Positions 7,484-15,741 of a stretch of DNA of 64,000 nucleotides are shown here, piece after piece. Position numbers and translations under genes: made by a program. Below the pieces are notes generated by a model that worked only from the letters and a program-made list of their open reading frames with translations, did not search any database and was not told where the DNA came from. The number at the start of each line of letters is the position of its first letter. Within the stretch, counting starts at the first letter, position 1. Source of the DNA: Leptofilum sp041987425 (lineage in GTDB: Bacteria; Chloroflexota; Anaerolineae; Promineifilales; Promineifilaceae). Location of the stretch: contig JBHIWP010000001.1 in NCBI GenBank assembly GCA_041987425.1, positions 1-64,000 on the forward strand. Direction: 5' to 3'.

Positions 7484-8716
7484 GTGAAAATTTCACATCG
7501 ACTTTCTAGCTTAATGGGAAAATTGGCGATTTATCTCATCCTGATTGTTTTCGGATTTATCATGCTATTCCCATTCCTGGTGATGGTGTTCACATCATTT
7601 AAATATGTTGAGGATACCTTTTCATTCCCTCCGCGCCTTTTGCCACGCGAACAAATTACCGTTGATGCGGAAGAAACTGATGACCCACTGCCGCTTTACT
7701 ATGTAGATATTGACGGACAGCAGGAGACGTTTGCGCTGATTGAGCGCAGCGTTCGCATTGGCTATTTTGCACTCCCAGAAAATATCGACCCGGAAAATTT
7801 GGACAACGCGATGGTAAGGGAGTTAGATTTGGTTTCGCCGACCGGCGGCGAGGAAAATCAGGAGATCATCGTAGTTGGTGGGGAAGAGTACGATCTTTAT
7901 GAGGTAGAGGTAGATGGTCAAATGATGACGATGGCCCTGGTGAGCCGAACGGCCGTTGGCCGCTTTGTTGATCCAGAGGACCCAACCCGGACAACGCTGC
8001 AAAACGTGCGTCTAAGTGAACCGGTGTCCAAGTTGACTGCAACCTTTGACAATTACCGCGAAGTTGTTGATTTACATGCAATGGATCGCAGCTTGATTAA
8101 CACGGCTCTTGTTACATTGGGGGTGCTGCTTGGGCAACTGACAACGTCCGTGCTTGGCGGATATGCGTTTGCCCGCCTGCAATTTCCGGGCCGAGATAAG
8201 CTGTTTGTGCTATATCTTGGCACAATTATGATTCCTTTTGTGGTGCTTATAACGCCACTATACCAAATTATGGTGGCAGTTGGTTGGGTCGATCATCTTG
8301 CTTCGCTCATCATTCCCTGGATATTTACAGCCTATGGCACCTTTTTGATGCGCCAATTCTTTTTGTCGGTACCTAAGGAAATTGAGGAAGCGGCCGTTCT
8401 CGATGGCGCTACACGGTTTCAGATTCTGTGGCGTATTTTTCTGCCAGCCAGCACGCCCGCTCTGGCGGCCCTGGGCACATTTACTTTCCTATATGCCTGG
8501 AACAGCTTTTTCTGGCCGTTGGTGGTCATCAATTCTGGCAACGAGGCCAATCGCGTACTTACGCTTGCCCTGTCTGTGTTGGGTGGCCGGGCAGCAGACA
8601 GCCCCAACCTGGTTTTGGCCGGGGCAGCAATTGCCGTGCTGCCGCCCATAATCATCTACATGTTCGGCCAGCGGTTCTTTGTAGAAAGTGCTGCTGCAAG
8701 TGGGCTGAAAGGTTAA
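7484..8716 (+). CDS. ABC sugar transporter permease, MalG type, with extracytoplasmic insertion
   Basis: A 410-residue membrane protein starting at GTG. The first transmembrane helix (YLILIVFGFIMLFPFLVMVF) is followed by ~150 polar residues, and the permease core resumes near residue 195, with the EAA motif EEAAVLDGATRFQILWRIFLP. Typical MalG-type permeases are ~280 residues, so the insertion is unusual. It contains two similar units: YVDIDGQQETFALIERS near residue 75 and YEVEVDGQMMTMALVSRT near residue 140. Placed right after helix 1 it should lie outside the membrane and could touch the binding protein. The gene is 23 bp behind the MalF-type gene and nearly abuts the next one. Confidence 0.9.
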   Translation: MKISHRLSSLMGKLAIYLILIVFGFIMLFPFLVMVFTSFKYVEDTFSFPPRLLPREQITVDAEETDDPLPLYYVDIDGQQETFALIERSVRIGYFALPENIDPENLDNAMVRELDLVSPTGGEENQEIIVVGGEEYDLYEVEVDGQMMTMALVSRTAVGRFVDPEDPTRTTLQNVRLSEPVSKLTATFDNYREVVDLHAMDRSLINTALVTLGVLLGQLTTSVLGGYAFARLQFPGRDKLFVLYLGTIMIPFVVLITPLYQIMVAVGWVDHLASLIIPWIFTAYGTFLMRQFFLSVPKEIEEAAVLDGATRFQILWRIFLPASTPALAALGTFTFLYAWNSFFWPLVVINSGNEANRVLTLALSVLGGRAADSPNLVLAGAAIAVLPPIIIYMFGQRFFVESAAASGLKG

Positions 8717-8717
8717 T

Positions 8718-9512
8718 ATGAATAGACCATCTAAACTATACGATGGTTACATTTTTGACCTGGACGGAACCGTTTATTTGGGTAACAGCCTTCTGCCAAC
8801 TGCCTTCGAGACGATAAGTTGGCTCCGCCAACAGGGAAAAAGGACGGTTTTCTTATCCAACAATCCAACCCAATCACGGGAGGCGTATGCAGCCAAATTA
8901 ACCAGGCTTGGATTAAAAACGCCCGTTTCTGACGTTATCAATTCATCCTTCGTAATGGTTGATTTTTTAAGCAAACGGATGCCTGGAGCACGGCTGTTTG
9001 TAGTGGGGGAAGCATCTTTGTGTGAAGAGCTGCAACGGGCCGGGTTTATTCTGACGGACAACGCGACCAGGGTGGATGCCGTTATTGCCAGCTTTGACCG
9101 AACTTTTGCTTATCACAAACTACAGATTGCCTTCGATGCAATTCGCAACGGAGCGCGCTTTTTTGCTACAAATGCAGATCGTTATTGTCCGGTACCTGGG
9201 GGCGGCCAGCCAGACGCGGCGGCGATGATTGCCGCGATTGAAGCCTGTACCAACACGCAGGTGGAGGCAGTCGTTGGCAAACCATCGCTGCATATGGCAG
9301 AGGCAATTTTAAGCTTACTCAAGATCGCCCCAGAAGATTGTGTGATGATTGGAGATCGGCTAGAAACGGATGTGTTGATGGGTTTAAATGCGGGTATGTC
9401 CGGTGCGTTGACGTTAACGGGCGCCACCTCTGAGACGGATCTGGCAAAGAGCAAAATTCGGCCGTCTTATGTGCTTTATCAACTTGCTAATTTACTGGTT
9501 GATGTATCGTAA
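8718..9512 (+). CDS. HAD-IIA family phosphatase (NagD-like)
   Basis: A 264-residue soluble hydrolase of the haloacid dehalogenase superfamily. Motif I is FDLDGTVY (nucleophile and general-acid aspartates), motif II FLSNNPT, and motif IV the acidic MIGDRLETDVLMG. The cap between residues ~90 and ~190 is of the C2 type found in NagD, AraL and 4-nitrophenylphosphatase proteins, which remove phosphate from sugar phosphates or nucleotides. The ATG lies one base after the stop of the permease gene, so translation is coupled. In this operon a role in recycling a phosphorylated sugar intermediate is plausible but inferred. Confidence 0.88.
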   Translation: MNRPSKLYDGYIFDLDGTVYLGNSLLPTAFETISWLRQQGKRTVFLSNNPTQSREAYAAKLTRLGLKTPVSDVINSSFVMVDFLSKRMPGARLFVVGEASLCEELQRAGFILTDNATRVDAVIASFDRTFAYHKLQIAFDAIRNGARFFATNADRYCPVPGGGQPDAAAMIAAIEACTNTQVEAVVGKPSLHMAEAILSLLKIAPEDCVMIGDRLETDVLMGLNAGMSGALTLTGATSETDLAKSKIRPSYVLYQLANLLVDVS

Positions 9513-9514
9513 CT

Positions 9515-11026
9515 ATGTCCCGACAGTACATTTTGGGGATCGATCAGGGCAGCAGCGGGACGAAAGCGATCATCATTGATGATCAGGGGAACGTTTGCGG
9601 CTTTGCTTACCGCCCTTTGGCCCGCCTTTTTCCACAATTGGGCTGGGTGGAGCAGGACCCATTAGCGGTTATTCAAGGGGTAGCCGAGGCCATTACAGAA
9701 GCGATTGGTAATGCGGGCATTCATCCCAAATCAATTGTGGGGTGTGGCATAGCCGGACAGCGAAATACAGCTTTTGTGTGGGACAGCCGAAATGGCGAAC
9801 CAATTGCCAACGCTATTACCTGGCAAGACCAAAGGACAACTTCACTGCTGGCAGAGGTAGCCAGGTGGCCCCACGCTGCTGAAGCACAGCACCGCCTGGG
9901 CTACGAACCGGGCACGTACATGGCTTCGCTGCATCTAATGTGGCGCATGCGTTATGATCCTGTTTTTCAAGCGGCCGTTCGAGCAGGCACTTTACAGGTG
10001 GGGCTATCTCCAGCCTGGATTATCAAACGGCTGGGACGACAGCGCGAGCATGTGATGGACACCTCGCTGGTGCAGGCAATGGGCCTATATGACATTCGGG
10101 AAGAAAGATATTGGCCGGAATGGCTAGCATGGCTGGGTGTTCCAGAACAAATTTTACCCGGCGCTGTGCCTACACTCTATGAATATGGCGTGTTAGAAGT
10201 CTCCTCTCCAGCAGGCGAAACGGCCGAAGTTCCCGTGCTGGCCATGATTGGCGACCAACAGGGCGCCTTGTTTGGGCAGAACTGCCGCAGCAGCGGTGCA
10301 GCCGAATGCACGCATGGCACAGCCTCCTATGTCAAAGTATTTTTGGACCGCCAGGCACCCCATATGGAAAACATCTATGTCTATAACGCCTGGCATCTGG
10401 GTCAGTATCAAACCTTTTGCCTGGAAGCACCAACCATGGTAACCGGGGCTACCATTCGCTGGATGCGAGACAACATGAAGCTGTTTGATAATTATAAAAA
10501 AATGGATCAGATTGCTTCTGAGGTGAAAGATTCTGGGAGCGTTTTGTTTGTGCCAGCGTTCACCGGCATAGAGTTTCCCGAAGCTGATCCGCACGCCAGA
10601 GGCACCATTCTGGGCCTGACATTGGGCAGCCACCAGGGGCACATTTTTCGGGCATTTTTTGAAGCAGTGGGCTATCAGATTCGGGCCATCCTAGAAACGA
10701 TTGAGAAGGAGACCAGCTTATCTGTAGACAAATTGCTGGTTGGCGGAGGCGTTTCTACAAGTAACCTGGCCTGCCAGATCCAGGCGGATTTGTTGGGCAT
10801 TCCGATTTTACGGCCGTCTTTCGCCGAAACCACAGCCTGGGCAGCAGGATTGCTGGCCGGGCTGGGGGCAGGCGTTTGGTCCTCGGAGGATTCGCTGCCG
10901 CCGCTGCCTGGCAGCAGGCAGCAGTTTGAGCCAGGCTTAAGTGAGAAAAAACGCAATGATGGCTATGCGCGCTGGCAACAGGCTGTCTCTCACGTGCGCG
11001 CCTGGGGCAAAATAGCCAGCGATTAA
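9515..11026 (+). CDS. FGGY-family carbohydrate kinase, glycerol-kinase-like
   Basis: A 503-residue kinase with the two actin-like domains of the FGGY family. The N-terminal phosphate-1 loop is GIDQGSSGTKAIIID. The family signature near residue 78 includes GIAGQRNTAFVWD and AITWQDQRT, the latter glycerol-kinase-like. The second domain has GDQQGALFGQ and the C-terminal adenosine-side motif LLVGGGVSTSNLACQIQADL. It transfers phosphate from ATP to a small polyol or sugar. Sequence similarity points to glycerol kinase, but operon context with transporter, phosphatase and beta-galactosidase also allows another polyol or ketose. It begins two bases after the phosphatase stop. Confidence 0.88.
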   Translation: MSRQYILGIDQGSSGTKAIIIDDQGNVCGFAYRPLARLFPQLGWVEQDPLAVIQGVAEAITEAIGNAGIHPKSIVGCGIAGQRNTAFVWDSRNGEPIANAITWQDQRTTSLLAEVARWPHAAEAQHRLGYEPGTYMASLHLMWRMRYDPVFQAAVRAGTLQVGLSPAWIIKRLGRQREHVMDTSLVQAMGLYDIREERYWPEWLAWLGVPEQILPGAVPTLYEYGVLEVSSPAGETAEVPVLAMIGDQQGALFGQNCRSSGAAECTHGTASYVKVFLDRQAPHMENIYVYNAWHLGQYQTFCLEAPTMVTGATIRWMRDNMKLFDNYKKMDQIASEVKDSGSVLFVPAFTGIEFPEADPHARGTILGLTLGSHQGHIFRAFFEAVGYQIRAILETIEKETSLSVDKLLVGGGVSTSNLACQIQADLLGIPILRPSFAETTAWAAGLLAGLGAGVWSSEDSLPPLPGSRQQFEPGLSEKKRNDGYARWQQAVSHVRAWGKIASD

Positions 11027-11047
11027 AAGCGATTGAGATAAAAGATT

Positions 11048-13039
11048 ATGCGATTTGGAGTTTGTTACTACCCAGAACATTGGCCGGAAGCACGTTGGCA
11101 AGTTGATGCCCGCATGATGCGGGATGCCGGGCTAGACTTAGTACGCATCGCTGAATTTGCCTGGGCAAAAATGGAGCCCGTCGAGGGCCAGTACGAATGG
11201 GACTGGCTGGATCGGGCAATTGGCGTGCTGGCAGATGCCGGTTTAGATATTGTTCTGGGAACGCCAACGGCCGCACCGCCCGTCTGGATGAGCCGCCAAT
11301 ACCCAGACATTTTGCGGCAGGATGCAAACGGCCGTTTTCGTGACCACGGCACCCGGCGGCAATACTGTCCGAACAGTCCTCGCTACATCGAACATAGCCA
11401 GCGGGTTACGGCCGTCATGGGGGAGCGCTACGGGCAGGACGAACGCATCATCGGCTGGCAAATTGACAACGAGTTCGGCGGCGGAAAAACAGCCCGCTGT
11501 TACTGTGAGAACTGTGCCGCAGGCTTCCGCCGCTGGCTAACAGAGAGATATGGAACAATTGACGCGCTGAATGAAGGCTGGGGCAATATTTTCTGGTCAC
11601 AAAGCTACCAGACGTGGGAACAAATACGACCGCCCGACGACCAGATCGACAAGCCAAACTCCAGCCATGTTCTGGATTATTATCGCTTTTGTTCCGATTC
11701 ATTCGTCACCTATCAGCAGCATCAAATTGACATTTTAAAGACGCTAGCTCCCGAGCATTTTATCACCACCAATTTTATGGGTCTTTACGCCGACCTGGAT
11801 CAGTTTGACCTGGCAGCGCCTTACGATTTTATAACCTGGGATAGTTACCCGACCGGGAATCTTGATCGCTGGCAGGGCGTCCTGGAGCCGCCAATGCACC
11901 TGTCCGACACCCAAGATAATGCGTATGCTTATGATGTTGGCGATCCGCTGGTGACCGGCATGGCCCATGAATTGACCCGAGCGTTAAAGCAATTACCGTT
12001 TTGGATAATGGAGCAGCAGGCGGGCTATATTAATTGGGGCAACAACAATCCGGCACCCAGAGACGGCACCGTGCGCCTATGGTGCTGGCAGGCACTGGCG
12101 GCAGATGCGGAAGCTGTGGTCTTTTTCCGCTGGCGGGCAACCCTATTTGCTCAGGAACAGTATCACTCAGGCTTACTACGCCACGATGGGCAACCGGCCA
12201 TTGGCTACCAGGAGCTGCTTAAAATGCAGGGCGAGCGTGAGCTGATGTCCCAGATTTCAGCGGCACGGCTTGAGGCGCAGGTCGCACTACTCCTTAGCTA
12301 TGATGATTTGTGGTCTTTAGAATTACAGCCTCACAGTGATGGTTTCAGCTACCTGGCCCTCCATTACAGTTATTACAAAGCGCTGAATCTGGCAGGTATT
12401 CCAGTTCATTTTGTGCATGAAACGCAGGATCTGGGCAAATACCGGTTGGTAATCATCCCCACGGCCCATTTAGTAGACGAAACCCTTGCCGAAAAGTTAA
12501 AAGAATATGTAAATGGCGGTGGAAACATTATTTTGGGAGTGCGTTCCGGGTTTAAGACCATAAGCAATCTGGTAACTGATAAGGTGCTGCCTGGGCTGCT
12601 GCACCCGCTGGTAGGAGCGACAGTTGAGAGCTGGCGCGCTTTACCACAGGGAGTCGGTATTGATTTTCACGCTGCCGTTCCGGATTTATCGGGATCGGTA
12701 ACGAACTGGGTAGAAGCGCTGAAGTGTGAAACGGCCGTATCCATAGCCGAAACCACGGAAGGAGAAATTGTAGCGACGCAAAACAATTTTGGGGCGGGTA
12801 TGGTCTATTACCTGGGCTTTTATCCCCAGCTAAAACACGTGCGCCCTCTCATTGCGCATGTTACAGGCCAAATCAGCATTGAGCCGGTTGCCAACTTTCC
12901 CATGGGAATCGTCGCTTACAAAAAAGGCAATTTTACGATCTTGCTAAATTTTACGGATGAGATCTTGCAAGTAGAAGTGGGAAGTGAAACAATTCCGGTT
13001 CCTGGGCGGGACGTTAGAATTCATCACCACCCCGGCTAG
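11048..13039 (+). CDS. Beta-galactosidase, glycoside hydrolase family 42
   Basis: A 663-residue enzyme with the GH42 architecture: a TIM barrel (to ~residue 390), a trimerisation/GATase-like domain (~390-600) and a short C-terminal beta domain. The acid/base glutamate is Glu142 in GWQIDNEFG and the nucleophile is Glu322 in WIMEQQAG. The zinc-cluster cysteines typical of the family are in CYCENC near residue 151. No signal peptide is present, so it acts in the cytoplasm on imported galactosides. It ends the co-directional sugar operon and is followed at once by repeat copy 2. Its presence is the best clue that the transporter imports a beta-galactoside. Confidence 0.93.
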   Translation: MRFGVCYYPEHWPEARWQVDARMMRDAGLDLVRIAEFAWAKMEPVEGQYEWDWLDRAIGVLADAGLDIVLGTPTAAPPVWMSRQYPDILRQDANGRFRDHGTRRQYCPNSPRYIEHSQRVTAVMGERYGQDERIIGWQIDNEFGGGKTARCYCENCAAGFRRWLTERYGTIDALNEGWGNIFWSQSYQTWEQIRPPDDQIDKPNSSHVLDYYRFCSDSFVTYQQHQIDILKTLAPEHFITTNFMGLYADLDQFDLAAPYDFITWDSYPTGNLDRWQGVLEPPMHLSDTQDNAYAYDVGDPLVTGMAHELTRALKQLPFWIMEQQAGYINWGNNNPAPRDGTVRLWCWQALAADAEAVVFFRWRATLFAQEQYHSGLLRHDGQPAIGYQELLKMQGERELMSQISAARLEAQVALLLSYDDLWSLELQPHSDGFSYLALHYSYYKALNLAGIPVHFVHETQDLGKYRLVIIPTAHLVDETLAEKLKEYVNGGGNIILGVRSGFKTISNLVTDKVLPGLLHPLVGATVESWRALPQGVGIDFHAAVPDLSGSVTNWVEALKCETAVSIAETTEGEIVATQNNFGAGMVYYLGFYPQLKHVRPLIAHVTGQISIEPVANFPMGIVAYKKGNFTILLNFTDEILQVEVGSETIPVPGRDVRIHHHPG

Positions 13040-13044
13040 ACTAT

Positions 13045-13152
13045 GGAGAACAAAAATCTTATATAAATAGATTCGGTCCAAAGATGTTTTTGTTCTCATT
13101 AACGTAAACCACCAATGCTTTTTGGTTCTCAAATTACATTTTGTGGTTTACG
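13045..13152 (+). repeat. Double-hairpin intergenic element, copy 2
   Basis: The layout matches copies at 551-659 and 21115-21223: GGAGAACAAAAA at the left, TGTTTTTGTTCTC in the middle, then CGTAAACCAC and GTGGTTTACG closing the second stem. This copy is the most diverged in the loops. It begins six bases after the beta-galactosidase stop and ends 22 bp before the preferred start of the aconitase-X small subunit. Confidence 0.83.
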
Positions 13153-13174
13153 ACGATTGGTTGTCCAGTACAGT

Positions 13175-13600
13175 ATGAATTCACAGACACAGCTTCAGGC
13201 AAAAGTTTTGGTAGAAGGACAGGGCAGCGGCACTGCATTGGTGCTGGCTGAACCGCTAAGTCTGTGGGGCGGTTTGGACCCCCAAACGGGCCAAATTATT
13301 GACCGGCGACATCCACAAGTGGGGCAGGTTGTAACAAACCACGTTCTGGTTTTGCCTTCGGGGCGTGGTTCCAGCAGCGCCAGCAGCATTTTGCTGGAAG
13401 CCGTTCGGCAAGGCACTGCGCCAGCGGCCATTATTACGTCAGAAACAGATGGAATATTGGCCTTGGGCGCGGCCGTTGCACGAGAAATGTACGATCGCTC
13501 ACCGCCGGTACTGGTGCTGCCAAAAGAAGATTATGCCCAATTAAAGACCGGGCAAGAAGTAGAAGTACAGGCCAGTGGATTAATCTCAATCAGCCAATAA
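13175..13600 (+). CDS. Aconitase X swivel (small) subunit, DUF126
   Basis: A 141-residue protein recognised by the DUF126 signature: EGQGSGTALVLAEPLSLWGG, LDPQTGQIID, VLVLPSGRGSSSAS and RQGTAPAAIITSE. This swivelling domain closes over the active site of the aconitase-X large subunit, and the Ser/Gly-rich loop contributes substrate-binding residues. The partner is encoded at 1684-2952, ten kilobases away across the sugar operon. The ATG at 13175 is preferred to an upstream in-frame start at 13115, because the extra residues would be read out of repeat copy 2 and resemble nothing in the family. Both subunits being in the window makes a functional enzyme likely. Confidence 0.88.
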   Translation: MNSQTQLQAKVLVEGQGSGTALVLAEPLSLWGGLDPQTGQIIDRRHPQVGQVVTNHVLVLPSGRGSSSASSILLEAVRQGTAPAAIITSETDGILALGAAVAREMYDRSPPVLVLPKEDYAQLKTGQEVEVQASGLISISQ

Positions 13601-13623
13601 AATAAAATGTAGCTCTCAGTTCC

Positions 13624-14625
13624 TCACTGCTCATTGCCGTCAAGCGTGGCAGCCAGGGCTTTGGCCTCGTCAAGCCAATCTTGAATATTTACCGCCTGCC
13701 ACTTCTTCTTTTTAATGATGCTGGCAACCTGATCTGGACTACAGTCAGCCAGGTCAGCAAAGGAATGAATGCCAAACTCGCTCAGGCGCCGGGCATAGGT
13801 TGGCCCAATGCCGCTAATAAGCTGTAGCTCGCTTTTGCCGCTGTAGTTCATCTTCGTCTGCACATCTTCCATTGTATTTTGCAGCTTTTGGACGTGTGCG
13901 TTCGCGGCCTGCAACTTTTCCTTGGTAGCGCTAAGCTGTTGCTGCACCGCACTGGCCTCTTCCACTTCCTGGTGCAAGGTGGCAATTTGGGCCTTAAGCT
14001 CTGCGCTAACCAGCTCGGCCTGCTCTAGCTGAACCTGGGCGCTGTCTCGTTCTGCCTCTAGCGTGGCTACCTGTGCTTCCGCTGCCAGAGCCTTCTGTTC
14101 TAAATCGGCCGTTCGCGTCTGGCTTTGGCCCAATGCCTGCATAAGGTTTTTAATTTTTCCTTCAAGAGTGGCTATTTCTGACTCTACTAGCTGGATTTCA
14201 CCCAGGAGGCGTCCATTTTCGGCTACGGCCGTTTCCAGCTTCTCTTCAGCCAGCAGGCGCAAACCTTCCGTCTCCTCCAGCCGCTCCTGCGTTTCCTCTA
14301 AATTTTCCTTCAGGTTTTCATTGGTCTTAATGGTGAGCTGCAACTGCTCTCGCCCGGCTTCAATCTCGGCCAGCTGGCGAGCAATCGTCTGTTCAAGGTG
14401 GTTGCGTTCGTCTAAAGCCGTTACCAGTTCTGTTTGAGCCAGCCCCAGCTGTTGTTCAGTCGCCTTGTGCCGAATCTGAAACTTTTGTAAGGTAGCAAAT
14501 GATTTTTGCTTTTCTACATTGGCTTCTTGCACTTGCTGTACTAGCTTCTGGGTATCGTACCAAAGCGTACCCAGCACCCCCAGAACCAGTCCCACAATTA
14601 CAGCCAAAATCAATTCAACTGTCAT
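13624..14625 (-). CDS. Membrane-anchored coiled-coil protein with C-terminal helix-hairpin-helix domain
   Basis: A 333-residue protein. Residues 4-21 form one transmembrane helix (ELILAVIVGLVLGVLGTL). Residues ~25-255 are a long Glu/Gln/Ala/Leu-rich coiled coil. The C-terminal ~70 residues contain a helix-hairpin-helix module, LISGIGPTYARRLSEFGIHS followed by FADLADCSPDQVASIIKKK, similar to the H3TH/DUF4332-type DNA- or protein-binding repeats. It may tether DNA or a protein complex to the membrane; this is inference. The next upstream gene on the same strand encodes a shorter protein of the same plan. No named family was recognised beyond the HhH. Confidence 0.8.
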   Translation of the reverse strand: MTVELILAVIVGLVLGVLGTLWYDTQKLVQQVQEANVEKQKSFATLQKFQIRHKATEQQLGLAQTELVTALDERNHLEQTIARQLAEIEAGREQLQLTIKTNENLKENLEETQERLEETEGLRLLAEEKLETAVAENGRLLGEIQLVESEIATLEGKIKNLMQALGQSQTRTADLEQKALAAEAQVATLEAERDSAQVQLEQAELVSAELKAQIATLHQEVEEASAVQQQLSATKEKLQAANAHVQKLQNTMEDVQTKMNYSGKSELQLISGIGPTYARRLSEFGIHSFADLADCSPDQVASIIKKKKWQAVNIQDWLDEAKALAATLDGNEQ

Positions 14626-14727
14626 ACCGCACCCACCTTACTACGTCAGATTACCATGGGCAAGCTGCCTTCAAAACCTGGAGGAAAGTATGAACCTTAG
14701 GCGACAGTCGCCAAAAGTTACTGAGAG

Positions 14728-15180
14728 TTAAGCGTTCTTTGCCTCTTCCAAGATATTCTCGGCGCGCCCTACTCGAATTTGCAAAATCTCGGCCAGCTGC
14801 TCCGGCGATAGCGTTCTTAATTTAGCAATGTTCGTGATGCCCGCCCGCTGAAGACGGCCGTTAAACACCTCGCCAACCCCCTTCACCCGGGTCAAATCAT
14901 CCTGGCTGGCTGTTTCCTCACTCTCCTTAGAGAGAAAAGATGGAATGTCCCCCATGCGCCCAGGCAAAGAGATATTGCGCAAAGCTTCTGGCACAGCGCC
15001 ATGCTCTAACAGCTCTGCTTTTAGCTCTCGCACCCGTTTTTCTGTAGCCGCCAATTTATCTAGCAGCGCCAGCGCGCCATCTTCGGCCGAGGTGCTTTTT
15101 TGCCAATACCAAAGCAGCAAGCCTGCCAACCCACCAAATAACAAACCGATCATAAAGTTATAAGACTGTTTTTGTTTCAT
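14728..15180 (-). CDS. Small membrane-anchored helix-hairpin-helix protein
   Basis: A 150-residue protein with one N-terminal transmembrane segment (MIGLLFGGLAGLLLWYW), a short helical stalk (~residues 30-60) and a C-terminal helix-hairpin-helix: LTRVKGVGEVFNGRLQRAGI, then IAKLRTLSPEQLAEILQIR. It repeats in miniature the layout of the 333-residue protein just downstream and is probably co-transcribed with it, the gap being 102 bp. The paired HhH domains suggest a shared target, possibly DNA. Function unknown. Confidence 0.75.
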   Translation of the reverse strand: MKQKQSYNFMIGLLFGGLAGLLLWYWQKSTSAEDGALALLDKLAATEKRVRELKAELLEHGAVPEALRNISLPGRMGDIPSFLSKESEETASQDDLTRVKGVGEVFNGRLQRAGITNIAKLRTLSPEQLAEILQIRVGRAENILEEAKNA

Positions 15181-15326
15181 ATGGACCCTATACAGTAATT
15201 TACAAATCAGGCCAATAAATAATGGTTTTCACCACGTTCTCGACTAATTTGCTAAACATAACAAACGGTATAGGCTTCATTCTAATTGGTTCCAGCGTTA
15301 GATGCAATATTTAATGTTTGAGGCAG

Positions 15327-15332
15327 TATAAT
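15327..15332 (+). promoter_or_regulatory. Probable -10 element before the TfoX-like gene
   Basis: A perfect TATAAT is placed 32 bp before the ATG at 15364, with the ribosome binding site GGAAAGGAG close to the start. No convincing -35 hexamer was found. Confidence 0.4.
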
Positions 15333-15363
15333 TCTTATAAACTATCTGGAAAGGAGCATAATT

Positions 15364-15693
15364 ATGGCGTTTGATGAGGGCTTGGCTCACCGGGTACGAG
15401 AACAGTTTGCCGATCAAGCTAACGTTGTGGAGAAGAAGATGTTCGGTGGACTGGCATTTATGGTGCAGGGCAATATGAGCGTGGGCATTCTGGGCGATAC
15501 ATTAATGGTGCGCGTGGGGCCTGATGCCTATGAAGCGGCACTGGCGCATCCCCACGCCGCCGAGGCTACAGGCAACATGCGCCCGATGAAAGGGTTTGTC
15601 TATGTGGCAGCAGCAGGCATTGAAGAGGATGAAGCGCTGGCTGACTGGGTAGAACGGGGTGCAGCCTATGCCAAATCGCTGCCGGCCAAATAA
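15364..15693 (+). CDS. TfoX/Sxy N-terminal-domain protein
   Basis: A 109-residue protein that corresponds to the TfoX N-terminal domain alone. The family pattern is readable in KKMFGGLAFMVQGNMSVGIL, LMVRVGP and MRPMKGFVYV. Full-length TfoX/Sxy proteins (~200 residues) are competence regulators in gamma-proteobacteria and have an additional C-terminal domain; short stand-alone versions are common in other bacteria with no defined role. GGAAAGGAG precedes the ATG. The gene stands alone between the HhH pair and a helicase. A competence function should not be assumed. Confidence 0.88.
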   Translation: MAFDEGLAHRVREQFADQANVVEKKMFGGLAFMVQGNMSVGILGDTLMVRVGPDAYEAALAHPHAAEATGNMRPMKGFVYVAAAGIEEDEALADWVERGAAYAKSLPAK

Positions 15694-15727
15694 TGATTCC
15701 CCTATTCGGCTAGTACCCAAAATCGGC

Positions 15728-15741
15728 TAAAATAGTAGCCA
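15728..15741 (+). promoter_or_regulatory. Possible leaderless promoter of the helicase gene
   Basis: TAAAAT at 15728-15733 sits eight bases before the ATG at 15741, and no Shine-Dalgarno sequence is present. If it is the -10 hexamer, transcription would start at or next to the ATG, giving a leaderless mRNA. No -35 element is clear. Confidence 0.35.

Noticed and set aside
13115..13174. Upstream extension of the aconitase-X small subunit
   Set aside because: The extra residues are read from repeat copy 2 and do not resemble DUF126; the ATG at 13175 fits the family length.
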